Assembly: GCF_001715295.1 (NCBI RefSeq)
Contig: NZ_MDKB01000006.1
Coordinates: forward strand, 235,032 to 299,031
From: Streptomyces griseus
GTDB lineage: Bacteria; Actinomycetota; Actinomycetes; Streptomycetales; Streptomycetaceae
Length of the DNA stretch: 64,000 nucleotides
Direction: 5' to 3'
Positions within the stretch are counted from its first letter, which is position 1, and the number at the start of each line of letters is the position of its first letter. The notes beneath the pieces were generated by a model. It saw only the letters and a program-made list of their open reading frames with translations. It was not told the DNA's origin and searched no databases. Below, piece by piece: positions 26,487-34,397 of the stretch. The position numbers and the translations under genes were made by a program.

Positions 26487-27185
26487 CTACGCCCCGAACG
26501 CCTTCGACTTCCCCTTGACAGGCTTCGCCCCGGCCAGCAGGTGCGCGGGCACCAGATCCCTGGCCGGCTCCGTGTACCCGACCGACACGATCTTGTCGCC
26601 CTGATAGGTGAAGCTCGTCAGCGAGGCCAGCGTGCACTGCCGCTTGCGCGGGTCGTGCCACAGCCGTCGCCGCTCCACGAAGCTGCGCACGATCCAGATC
26701 GGCAGCTGGTGGCTGACGCAGACCGCCTCGTGGCCGCGGGCGGCGTCGCGCGCGGCGTCCAGGGCACCCATCATCCGTACGACCTGCTCGATGTACGGCT
26801 CGCCCCAGGACGGCTTGAACGGGTTGGTGAGGTGACGCCAGTTCTCCGGCTTGCGCAGCGCGCCGTCGCCCACCCCGAAGGTCTTGCCCTCGAAGACGTT
26901 GGCAGCCTCGATGAGCCGCTCGTCGGTGGCCAGGTCCAGGCCGTGGGACGTGGCGATCGGGGTGGCCGTCTCCTGGGCACGCTCCAGCGGGGAGGCGACG
27001 ACGTACGTGATGTCGCGCTTCTCCAGGTGCTCCGCGACCCGGTCGGCCATCCGCCGCCCCAGCTCGGAGAGGCTGTAGCCGGCGCGGCGCCCGTAGAGCA
27101 CGCCGTCCGGGTTGTGCACCTCACCGTGGCGCATCAGGTGGACGACGGTGATGTCCTTCGCCGGGTCCGTGCTGTTCGCGCTCAT
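26487..27185 (-). CDS. Histidine phosphatase family protein (phosphoglycerate mutase-like)
   Basis: A 232-residue member of the histidine phosphatase superfamily. The nucleophilic RHG motif is VVHLMRHGEVHNPDGVLYGR, the second arginine and acid are in ASPLERAQETATPIA, and the second catalytic histidine is in EAVCVSHQLPIWIVR. The start overlaps the hemL stop (ATGA), so it is translationally coupled to hemL. Substrate is unknown; it is unlikely to be the glycolytic mutase given its length and context. Confidence 0.9.
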   Translation of the reverse strand: MSANSTDPAKDITVVHLMRHGEVHNPDGVLYGRRAGYSLSELGRRMADRVAEHLEKRDITYVVASPLERAQETATPIATSHGLDLATDERLIEAANVFEGKTFGVGDGALRKPENWRHLTNPFKPSWGEPYIEQVVRMMGALDAARDAARGHEAVCVSHQLPIWIVRSFVERRRLWHDPRKRQCTLASLTSFTYQGDKIVSVGYTEPARDLVPAHLLAGAKPVKGKSKAFGA

Positions 27186-28489
27186 GCGGTGGCCTCCGAT
27201 GCGGCGCGCGCCGCCGCGGGCAGGGCGGCGGCGACCCGCTCGACGGCCTGCGTGTCGTGGGCGGTGGAGACGAACCAGGACTCGAACGCGGAGGGCGGCA
27301 GGTAGACGCCCTGTTCCAGCATCGAGTGGAAGAAGGCGGTGAAGCGGAAGGCCTCCTGCTTCTTCGCGTCCTCGTAGTCGCGGACGGGGCGGTCGGTGAA
27401 GAAGACGGAGAACATGTTGCTCGCCGCCGACACCGTGTGCGCGACACCCTCCTTGGTGAACGCCTCGCTCACCAGGGCCCGCAGTTCGGCGGAGACCGCG
27501 TCGACCTTCGCGTACGCCGCGTCGTCGAGCAGCCGCAGCTGGGCGAGGCCGGCGGCGGTGGCGACGGGGTTCCCGGACAGGGTGCCCGCCTGGTAGACGG
27601 GACCGGCGGGGGCCAGGTGCGCCATCACGTCGGCGCGCCCCCCGAAGGCCGCGGCGGGGAAGCCGCCGCCCATGACCTTGCCGAAGGTCATCAGGTCGGG
27701 CCGCACCCCGTCGATGCCGTACCAGCCGGCCTTGGAGGTACGGAAACCGGTCATCACCTCGTCGGAGATGTACAGCGCGCCCTCGGCGGCGCAGATCTCC
27801 TTCAGCCCGGCGTTGAAACCGTCCCCGGGCGGCACGACACCCATGTTCCCGGGGGACGCCTCGGTGATCACGCACGCGATCTCGCCCGGCTGCGCGGCGA
27901 ACGCGGCGCGCACGGCCTCCAGGTCGTTGTACGGCAGCACGATCGTGTCACCGGCCTGGGCGCCGGTCACACCGGGAGTGTCGGGAAGCCCGAAGGTGGC
28001 GACCCCGGAGCCCGCGGCGGCCAGCAGCGCGTCGACGTGCCCGTGGTAGCACCCGGCGAACTTCACGACCTTCGCCCGGCCCGTGAAACCACGGGCGAGG
28101 CGGATCGCGGACATGGTCGCCTCGGTGCCGGAGGACACCAGCCGCACCTGCTCGACGGGCTCGATCCGCGCCACGATCTCCTCGGCGAGCGCGACCTCGC
28201 CCTCCCCCGGCGTACCGAAGGAGGTACCGCGTCCCACGGCCTCCTGTACGGCGGCGACGACCTCCGGGTGGGCGTGTCCGAGGATCATCGGCCCCCAGGA
28301 ACACACGAGGTCGACGTACTCACGGCCGTCGGCGTCGGTGAGGTAGGGCCCCGTACCGGACACCATGAACCGGGGCGTGCCGCCCACGGCCCGGAACGCG
28401 CGTACGGGGGAGTTCACGCCGCCGGGCGTCACGAGGGACGCGCGGTCGAACAGCGACTGTGAAACTGGTGCTTCGTATGAATACGCCAC
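27182..28489 (-). CDS. hemL: Glutamate-1-semialdehyde 2,1-aminomutase
   Basis: A 435-residue PLP enzyme converting glutamate-1-semialdehyde to 5-aminolevulinate, the step after HemA. The catalytic lysine is in LMTFGKVMGGGFPAAAFGGR; SSGTEATMSAIRLARGFTGR and AGCYHGHVDALL are family landmarks; ISDEVMTGFR holds the cofactor aspartate. The GTG start gives MAYSYEAPVSQSLFDRASLV. It lies far (25 kb) from hemACD here. The C-terminus is coupled to the histidine phosphatase gene. Confidence 0.96.
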   Translation of the reverse strand: MAYSYEAPVSQSLFDRASLVTPGGVNSPVRAFRAVGGTPRFMVSGTGPYLTDADGREYVDLVCSWGPMILGHAHPEVVAAVQEAVGRGTSFGTPGEGEVALAEEIVARIEPVEQVRLVSSGTEATMSAIRLARGFTGRAKVVKFAGCYHGHVDALLAAAGSGVATFGLPDTPGVTGAQAGDTIVLPYNDLEAVRAAFAAQPGEIACVITEASPGNMGVVPPGDGFNAGLKEICAAEGALYISDEVMTGFRTSKAGWYGIDGVRPDLMTFGKVMGGGFPAAAFGGRADVMAHLAPAGPVYQAGTLSGNPVATAAGLAQLRLLDDAAYAKVDAVSAELRALVSEAFTKEGVAHTVSAASNMFSVFFTDRPVRDYEDAKKQEAFRFTAFFHSMLEQGVYLPPSAFESWFVSTAHDTQAVERVAAALPAAARAASEATA

Positions 28490-28935
28490 TTTGGTCCTGA
28501 TCTGCGATTCGGGGGTTCGGGGCAGGGCCGGAACCTCCGGCCACCGGTGAGCAGGGAGCGCACTCTCCCCGTATGAGGCTCGTACAACGAAAGGGCGTCA
28601 GTCTCCTCGCGTCTGCGAAACTGGGGCGTCATAGGGAAAGCTCACACATGCCATGGTGTCAGAGGCACACGCGGTCCTGCGGACAGGTGTTTCACCGCAC
28701 GTTCGCTGGGGAGGTCACTGAGACGGTGATCGGGTTGCGCGGCGAGGCTGTGTCTCCTAAGAAGTAGTCGGGTGGATGAGATATGCATCGCGGTGGCGGA
28801 GTGGGCGAAGGGACCGACGACCTGGGGCCCGAGCCTGCCCGGCGAGGGCGGCACCGGCGCGGGGCCGAGCGGGCCCGGAACGACCGGGCGGCCGGTGCCG
28901 GGGAACCGGGGAGCAGGAGCAGCGGAAGGGTGGGG

Positions 28936-29367
28936 GTGACCTACAAGTACTTCGGCGCCCCCGACGGGGCCACTGCCGCACGCGTGCCCATCTCCATGCG
29001 GCCCGAGGAGCTCGGCGGGGACGAGCTGGGCATGGGGGGCATGTTCAGCAAGATCAAGCCGGAGACGGTGGCCGCCATGGTCCTCACCGGTATACAGGGC
29101 ATACCCCTGCACAAGGTCCCCCCGCTGGAGCTGGTCGTGCTCCACCCCGACTACGCGGTGGTCAAGCTCCCGATGACGGTCGTCGACCCGCTGCGGGACG
29201 TCGGCGAGGAGTCCGTCGGCGCGGCCGCCTTCATCTGGTCGACGGTCCCGGACCGCGGCGGCCCCCGTGACGCGTTCAACGTCTACCAGCTGCTCCACGA
29301 GTGGCAGGACTTCTCCTACCGGCTGCACGACGCGGGACATCAGGCGTACTGCCTGGTGTGGCCCTGA
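28936..29367 (+). CDS. Conserved Streptomyces hypothetical protein
   Basis: A 143-residue protein starting MTYKYFGAPDGATAARVPIS and containing GMGGMFSKIKPETVAAMVLT and a C-terminal DAGHQAYCLVWP. No domain is recognised; the even mix of strand- and helix-forming segments suggests a small globular cytoplasmic protein. The GTG has GGAAGGG shortly upstream. An in-frame ATG at 28783 would add 51 Arg/Gly-rich residues of low-complexity character, so the shorter form is preferred. A terminator hairpin overlaps its last codons. The 446-bp stretch between the hemL start and this gene shows nothing else clear. Confidence 0.65.
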   Translation: MTYKYFGAPDGATAARVPISMRPEELGGDELGMGGMFSKIKPETVAAMVLTGIQGIPLHKVPPLELVVLHPDYAVVKLPMTVVDPLRDVGEESVGAAAFIWSTVPDRGGPRDAFNVYQLLHEWQDFSYRLHDAGHQAYCLVWP

Positions 29368-29385
29368 TCCGGGGCCACACCAGGC
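29351..29385 (+). terminator. Terminator hairpin overlapping a stop codon
   Basis: Perfect 14-bp arms, GCCTGGTGTGGCCC and its complement GGGCCACACCAGGC, enclose a seven-base loop that contains the TGA of the preceding hypothetical gene, so the 5' arm is coding sequence. Confidence 0.8.
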
Positions 29386-29538
29386 GGGCGGGCGGCCGGA
29401 TCCCGCGCCGGCCGGCGTGCCGGCCGCGCTGATGCGACGAGCGAGAAGAGGGACCACGAGGACCGGTGGTGCGGCGGGGCGGGCCTGATGGCCCCACCCC
29501 GTGTTCCGCTCGGTCCGCGGTGGTGGAGCATAGGACGT

Positions 29539-29892
29539 ATGGCGGCTGATGAACTGCGTGTGGTCGTGGAGACGACGGACGACGGTGTCGTCCTGATCCG
29601 GGTCCGGGGAACGCTCGACGCATGGTCGGGTCCTACCCTGCTGGTGGAGGCGCTGGAAGGGGCCGCGAGCACGGGCGGGAGGCTGACCGTGGCCGACCTG
29701 TCGGGACTGGCGTTCGCCGACTCGACGGGGCTGCACGTGCTGCTGGACGCCCAGCGCGGGCACACCGAGGCCGGGGTGCGGCTGGTGCTCGCCGGACCGC
29801 TCCGGACGGAAGTGCGCCGGCTCTTCGAGGTGTCGGGCACCACGGGCGCCTTCCGCTTCGCGGAGAGCGTGGACGCGGCGCTGACATGCTGA
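29539..29892 (+). CDS. STAS domain anti-anti-sigma factor (1 of 3)
   Basis: A 117-residue SpoIIAA/RsbV-like protein. The phosphorylatable serine lies in the standard D-S-T-G-L context (LAFADSTGLHVLL). Unphosphorylated STAS proteins bind HATPase anti-sigma kinases and free the sigma factor. It lies 82 bp before the HATPase gene on the same strand, the usual antagonist-kinase order. The ATG (MAADELRV) is favoured over an upstream frame extension. Part of an eight-gene partner-switching block. Confidence 0.88.
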   Translation: MAADELRVVVETTDDGVVLIRVRGTLDAWSGPTLLVEALEGAASTGGRLTVADLSGLAFADSTGLHVLLDAQRGHTEAGVRLVLAGPLRTEVRRLFEVSGTTGAFRFAESVDAALTC

Positions 29893-29974
29893 CCGCCTCC
29901 GGGCCGCACCGGACACAGGCCCGCCGTCCAGCGGTACGTGTGACCGGGAAGCGGCCGGGCAGGCGCAAGAGGTA

Positions 29975-30460
29975 ATGAACGGGGAACGAGAAGTGCCGTG
30001 GGACGCCAGGGGCCCGGGCGATGAGCCGGAGAAGGCCGCCGTCCCGTCCCGGCCGGAGAAACCGCCGGGCGCGGGCCCGGCACGCGGCGTGCCGCGGAAC
30101 GCCGCCGCCGCGCGTGACATCGTCACCCGGCTCCTGGAAGCGCAGTTCTGCGGGCTGTCCGGGGAGGGCCCGGCCGACGTCGTGGTGGCCGACGCGCTGC
30201 TGGTGACCTCGGAGCTGGTGACCAACGCCGTCAAGCACGGCGGCGGGCTCACCGGCTTCACCGCGGAGATCGTCGACGGCGGTCTCCTCGTCACCGTCGA
30301 GGACGCGAGTACGCAGCCACCGATCACCACGGAGCGCGATCCCGCCGTGGCCTCGGTGGGGGGCTACGGATGGCTCCTGGTGCGCCGTCTGACGAAGCGG
30401 GTGTCCGTCACCTACCGGCCCGGCGGTAAGAGCATCGCCGCCCTGATCGCCCTCACCTGA
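29975..30460 (+). CDS. HATPase anti-sigma factor/serine kinase (RsbW-like)
   Basis: 161 residues. A Pro/Gly/Arg-rich N-terminus of about 40 residues precedes a GHKL ATPase domain: N-box LLVTSELVTNAVKHGG, G1-like VTVEDAS with the ATP-contacting aspartate, and G2-like VGGYGWLLVRRLTKRVSV. Proteins of this class bind a sigma factor and phosphorylate STAS antagonists. No sigma factor gene is adjacent, so its target is encoded elsewhere. The G1 box is short and weak, as in many Streptomyces homologues. Confidence 0.85.
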   Translation: MNGEREVPWDARGPGDEPEKAAVPSRPEKPPGAGPARGVPRNAAAARDIVTRLLEAQFCGLSGEGPADVVVADALLVTSELVTNAVKHGGGLTGFTAEIVDGGLLVTVEDASTQPPITTERDPAVASVGGYGWLLVRRLTKRVSVTYRPGGKSIAALIALT

Positions 30461-30582
30461 ACGGAGACGTCCCCCCTGAATCCGTGCGGCGGGCACGGCG
30501 GTCGCACGCCGGGTCCCGACGTCCGCCACCCCGGGTGGGGCGGGTACGCGGCGGGACCCCGGAAGGCGGCATAATTGACCAC

Positions 30583-30942
30583 ATGGTCCATGAGCCGCTC
30601 GACGATTCCGCGCCCGCCGGCCCGCAGGTGGTGACCGGCGAACGCGAGATCAACGGCCACTGGGTCATCAGGGCTCAGGGCGACCTCGACACCGACACCA
30701 TAGATCCGCTCTTCCTGGCCATGTGGCAGGCCGTGGGCGGGCACAAGGTCGTCGTACTGGACGCCTCCGCGGTCACCTTCGCGGACTCGTCCTTCCTCAG
30801 CCTTCTCCTCGGAGTGCACCAGGAGACGGACCTGCGCATCGCCGCCCCCGGACCGATCCTGACGCGACTGCTGCGCACCGCGGGGGTCGAGCGGGTCCTC
30901 AGGACCTACCCGACGCTCGACGCCGCCCTGGGCGCTTCCTGA
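30583..30942 (+). CDS. STAS domain anti-anti-sigma factor (2 of 3)
   Basis: A 119-residue STAS protein with the phosphorylation-site region DASAVTFADSSFLSLLLGVH (D-S-S-F-L). It has a short N-terminal extension (MVHEPLDDSAPAGPQVV). It lies 122 bp after the HATPase gene on the same strand and converges with the third STAS gene. It is diverged from STAS 1 (S-F-L in place of T-G-L), so it probably has its own kinase preference rather than being a recent duplicate. Confidence 0.85.
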   Translation: MVHEPLDDSAPAGPQVVTGEREINGHWVIRAQGDLDTDTIDPLFLAMWQAVGGHKVVVLDASAVTFADSSFLSLLLGVHQETDLRIAAPGPILTRLLRTAGVERVLRTYPTLDAALGAS

Positions 30943-30972
30943 CCCGGTCGGCGCCGCACGGCGCCTCAGCCC

Positions 30973-31395
30973 TCAGCCGGAGGGGGTGGGCGGCGGAACG
31001 GGCTGCTGCTGGGCACCGGCGGGGACGGTGGCGTCCTCCGGGTGCTCGGACTGCCGGCCGGTGGCATCGGAGCCGAAGAGCTCCCGTATCCCGGTGATCT
31101 CCAGGATCCTGCGGAGGAAGTCGGGCGGGCTCTCCAGGCGCAGCCCCACCCCGCGGGAGCTCGTGGCGCGGTGGACCATCAGGAGGGCGGAGATCCCCAT
31201 GGAGTCGCACAGCCGCAGCCGGGAGCAGTCCAGGAGGAGCTCACGCGGGCCGGGGTCGGCGGCGAGGCAGCCGACGGCACGCTCCACCAGCCGCTCGCTG
31301 GTGTCGTAGTCCAGGTCACCGGCGAGACGGAGGCGTACGGTCTGTGGACCGGCCTCAGCTGTCAGGGTGAAGGGCGAACTGGGAAAGTCGGTCAT
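30973..31395 (-). CDS. STAS domain anti-anti-sigma factor (3 of 3)
   Basis: A 140-residue STAS protein with the phospho-site region CSRLRLCDSMGISALLMVHR (D-S-M-G-I) and a Pro/Gln-rich C-terminal tail. Its ATG lies 41 bp inside the end of the cobalamin-binding gene, so it is probably co-translated with it. In an operon PP2C - B12 sensor - STAS, this is the likely substrate of the PAS-GAF-PP2C phosphatase. Confidence 0.85.
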   Translation of the reverse strand: MTDFPSSPFTLTAEAGPQTVRLRLAGDLDYDTSERLVERAVGCLAADPGPRELLLDCSRLRLCDSMGISALLMVHRATSSRGVGLRLESPPDFLRRILEITGIRELFGSDATGRQSEHPEDATVPAGAQQQPVPPPTPSG

Positions 31396-32485
31396 CCGAA
31401 TCTCCGGTGTCGGGGCCGCCGGACACCAGGAGAGCGTCCAGCACGGAACGCCCCCGGTCGAGCAGCAGGGTGGAACGGGGGAAGTCCTTGAGCTCTGCCT
31501 TCAGGACGTCGAGGACCGGCCGCAGCGACCGGCCCGGCACCCGCCGGGCCTCGAGTACGCCCGCGGTCCAGGTCAGGAAGCCGGTGAAGAGCTCGGCGTC
31601 GTCCATGTAGAGGGCCACGCCCAGGTAGTCGACGATGTGGGCGATGTCCTGGGCCGTGTGCTCGCGCTGCTGTTCCGTGTAGGCCGCCGCCTCGGGAAAA
31701 CGGTTCTCGAGCTGTGCGAGCACCTCCCGCACGAGCTGAGGCCGGCTACGGACGACGAGCGTGTACTCCTGGTCACCGAGGTGCGGCAGATCGTCGATCT
31801 GCTGGCGGCCGGCGGTCAGCACGGGAGTCTCGATGCCGTCCTCCAGGAGGCGCGCCGCGGAACGCGCGTCGGGCGCCCAGGCGTCGGCGCCCAGCAGGCG
31901 CGCGTACCTGCCGTCGGACGCGAAGGCCGCCCCGCCCGCCAGTACGGGCACCCCCACGGCCTGGCAGGCGGTGATCGCCGCGTGTGCCGCGGGCAGCCGG
32001 GTGGGGATCGAGGAGGACAGGGCCACCATGTCCGCGCCGTAGGTGTGCAGATGGCTGATCAGGTGCGGCGTGGGCACCTGGGCGCCCAGGAAGTCGACCT
32101 GCCACCCGCGCAGCGTGAGGACCTCGGCGAGCAGCCGGGCCGGCAGCACATGCCACTCCTGGTCCACGCAGGCCACGGCGATGCGGCCCAGTCGCGGGGC
32201 GGTGCGTACCGCGGGGTGGTGGGCCAGCGCGGCGATGACCCGCTCGGCTATGGCGCTCGCCGCGTGTTCCTGCGCCACACCGAGGCGGTTGGCCGCCCAC
32301 TCCGCGCCGACCCGCGCCTGTACGGGGGCGATGACGTCCAGCAACGCGGTCTCCGCGTCGATCCCGTTCTCGATGGCGGTGAACACCACCTCGGCGGCGG
32401 CGTGTTCGTCCCGGGCGATCACCGCCGTCCACAACCGGTCCTGCAGGCCGCGCACCAGGGGCGTGGCGGATACGTGCGAAGTCAT
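31355..32485 (-). CDS. Cobalamin-binding sensor protein with CarH-type W-x9-EH motif
   Basis: 376 residues. Residues about 10-90 form a helical B12-cap domain containing W63, then nine residues, then E73-H74 (EWAANRLGVAQEHAASAIA), the signature of the CarH/LitR photoreceptors that bind adenosylcobalamin. A B12-binding Rossmann domain follows (about 98-215): H112 in DQEWHVLPARLL would be the lower ligand (E-x-H-x-x-P rather than D-x-H-x-x-G), then SSS and LAGGAAF. An all-helical C-terminal domain (about 230-376) carries no HTH. There is no MerR DNA-binding domain, so output is probably protein-protein. The start overlaps the PP2C stop and the end overlaps STAS 3. Light response is inferred, not shown. 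Confidence 0.82.
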   Translation of the reverse strand: MTSHVSATPLVRGLQDRLWTAVIARDEHAAAEVVFTAIENGIDAETALLDVIAPVQARVGAEWAANRLGVAQEHAASAIAERVIAALAHHPAVRTAPRLGRIAVACVDQEWHVLPARLLAEVLTLRGWQVDFLGAQVPTPHLISHLHTYGADMVALSSSIPTRLPAAHAAITACQAVGVPVLAGGAAFASDGRYARLLGADAWAPDARSAARLLEDGIETPVLTAGRQQIDDLPHLGDQEYTLVVRSRPQLVREVLAQLENRFPEAAAYTEQQREHTAQDIAHIVDYLGVALYMDDAELFTGFLTWTAGVLEARRVPGRSLRPVLDVLKAELKDFPRSTLLLDRGRSVLDALLVSGGPDTGDSDDRLSQFALHPDS

Positions 32486-34149
32486 GCCGTGTACCTGCCC
32501 CGTGTGTGGCCGTCCACCGCACTGAGATGGTTGGTCGGCGGGGCGGTGATGGCGACGAGCGCCATGTCGTCGTGCCGGCCGTCGTGCAGCCACTGGGAGG
32601 CGAGCATCTGGATCCGCTCGACCACGGCCGCGCCCGGCATGCCCACGCACTCGGCCAGGGCCCGCCTCAGACGCTCCTCGCCGAACAGCTCGTCGCCGAG
32701 GGGCCCACCGCGCGCCTCGGTGACGCCGTCGGTGTAGAGGAGGCAGGTCTCGCCCGGCTGGAGATCGGTCTCCACGGTGCGGGCCTCGATGTGGGGCAGC
32801 GCCCCCACCAGGGTCCCCTGGGTGTCGACCTCCTCGACCCGGCCGTCGTTGCGGATCACCAGCGGGGCGGGGTGGCCCGCCGACGTCAGGCGCAGGCGCA
32901 CCCGGTGTTCCGTGCGCCGCACCGTAGCCAGCACCAGGGTGGCGAAGCGGGTGTGGTGGGAGTTGAGGAGCGCTCCGTTGAGCAGCCGCAGCATCCGCTC
33001 GTGGTCGTCCGCCATCGGCGTCAGCGCCTGGAGCGTGTTGCGGATCTTGCCGGTGAGTACGGCCGCGTCCAGGCCCTTCCCGCACACGTCGCCCAGGACC
33101 GCCAGGGACGGCTCGCCGGGGGCGCCGCCCGGGTGGACGTCGTAGAAGTCACCGCCCACCCGGTCCCGGGCCGCGGCGGGCTGGTAGCCGCCGGCGAACT
33201 CGACCCCGTTCACCCGGGACAGCTGCGGCGGCAGCAGGTCGCGCATCAGGGTACGGGTGATGTCGCTCTGTTCCGCGTACAGCCGCGCGGCGGACAGCGC
33301 CGCGCCGGCCCGGGCCGCGAAGAGGCGGGCGAACACCTCCTCGTGCTCCTTGAACTCGGCGGAACCGGCACTGCGCAGCAGCACCAGGACACCGGCCGGA
33401 ACACCGTGCCCCGGCAGGGGCGTGACGGCGGCCGACCCCACGGGGCCGGTGAAGTCCTCCGGGATGAGCCACGTGGGCAGCAGGCCGGGGTCGATCCACC
33501 GGGAGGGGACGGGCGGGAAGCCCTGCAGCGCCTCGCTCAGACCGGGAACCTCCGCCGGGTCGGCCGTCACCGTGCCGTGAGTCGCCGCGCGGCCCTCCAC
33601 GGCGACCGCCATGGGCAGCTTCCGGCCCGAGGCGGGTGCGATGACGATCGCCGCCTCGGCCAGGTGCTGGGAGGCCAGCTGGGCGGTCACCCGCATGCAG
33701 CGATCGGCGTTCAGCGACGCCAGCAGCACGTTCGACGCTTCGGCGAGGAAGGTGGTGCGCTGCCGTTCCGTGGCCAGTTGCTCCTCGGCGAGGCGGCGGT
33801 CGGTGTCGTCCACCAGCCACCACACCACGTGCCCCTCCAGGCCCCGGCTCGGATGGGCCTCGAAACTCAGGGCTCCGATCTCTCCCCGGAAACCGCTGCG
33901 CTGGGGTCCGCCCTCCTGGCCGGCAGCCTCACGCACCGTCTCCTCGTGGGCCCGTACCAGCCAGGACGGCACAGCCCGCGCCAGCGGGGCCCCCGGGGCA
34001 GCGCCTTCCAGCAACGCCGCCGCGGCAGGATTGACGTCGATGAGTGTTCCGGACCTGTCGGCGACGATCACCGGGTACGGGGCCGGGCCCCACTGTGCAG
34101 CGGAGGGCCGGCGAGCTTTCGCAGCGATGTGTTCCTTCGGAGGAGCCAT
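32482..34149 (-). CDS. PAS-GAF-SpoIIE PP2C phosphatase (RsbU-like)
   Basis: About 555 residues. A PAS-like segment (PYPVIVADRSGTLIDVNPAA at about 22-42) is followed by a GAF domain (about 160-300) and a SpoIIE-type PP2C phosphatase (about 330-545). Metal motifs look intact: VGGDFYDV, LAVLGDVCGKGLDAAVLTGK, LLYTDGVTEARGG, HDDMALVAI. Such proteins dephosphorylate STAS antagonists in response to a sensed signal. No strong ribosome binding site precedes the chosen ATG; a slightly longer form is possible. It is the first gene of the operon with the cobalamin sensor (ATGA overlap) and STAS 3. Confidence 0.87.
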   Translation of the reverse strand: MAPPKEHIAAKARRPSAAQWGPAPYPVIVADRSGTLIDVNPAAAALLEGAAPGAPLARAVPSWLVRAHEETVREAAGQEGGPQRSGFRGEIGALSFEAHPSRGLEGHVVWWLVDDTDRRLAEEQLATERQRTTFLAEASNVLLASLNADRCMRVTAQLASQHLAEAAIVIAPASGRKLPMAVAVEGRAATHGTVTADPAEVPGLSEALQGFPPVPSRWIDPGLLPTWLIPEDFTGPVGSAAVTPLPGHGVPAGVLVLLRSAGSAEFKEHEEVFARLFAARAGAALSAARLYAEQSDITRTLMRDLLPPQLSRVNGVEFAGGYQPAAARDRVGGDFYDVHPGGAPGEPSLAVLGDVCGKGLDAAVLTGKIRNTLQALTPMADDHERMLRLLNGALLNSHHTRFATLVLATVRRTEHRVRLRLTSAGHPAPLVIRNDGRVEEVDTQGTLVGALPHIEARTVETDLQPGETCLLYTDGVTEARGGPLGDELFGEERLRRALAECVGMPGAAVVERIQMLASQWLHDGRHDDMALVAITAPPTNHLSAVDGHTRGRYTA

Positions 34150-34318
34150 GAGGGGGGACCCGCCGGGAGCGGGTCGCACCACCTTCCCAGTGGACGAAAA
34201 ATACTTTCCCGTCGGCAACCATTGCCCAACCGGGGCCCGAATGGCAACCCGCCTCCCGCGCGGGGAAGGGTGCAAGCCGGGCGTCCACGCCCTCTTCGCC
34301 CGGAAAACAACCATAAAA

Positions 34319-34367
34319 CACACCGCACCGGTGGGCTGCGGCTCCCACTGCCCGCCGGTGCGGTGTG
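34319..34367 (-). terminator. Terminator after the GAF-PP2C gene
   Basis: 13-bp arms CACACCGCACCGG and CCGGTGCGGTGTG with a 23-base loop, starting 31 bp beyond the GAF-PP2C stop codon. The remaining 170 bp up to the PAS-GAF-PP2C start should contain that operon's promoter; two GGCAACC direct repeats are visible there. Confidence 0.65.
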
Positions 34368-34397
34368 CCGGATGCGCCGACCCGGCGGACGCCCTGC

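Noticed and set aside
28783..28935. Longer N-terminus for the conserved hypothetical protein
   Set aside because: The added 51 residues are Arg/Gly low complexity with a weak start signal; the GTG at 28936 has a better site and conserved-looking sequence follows it.
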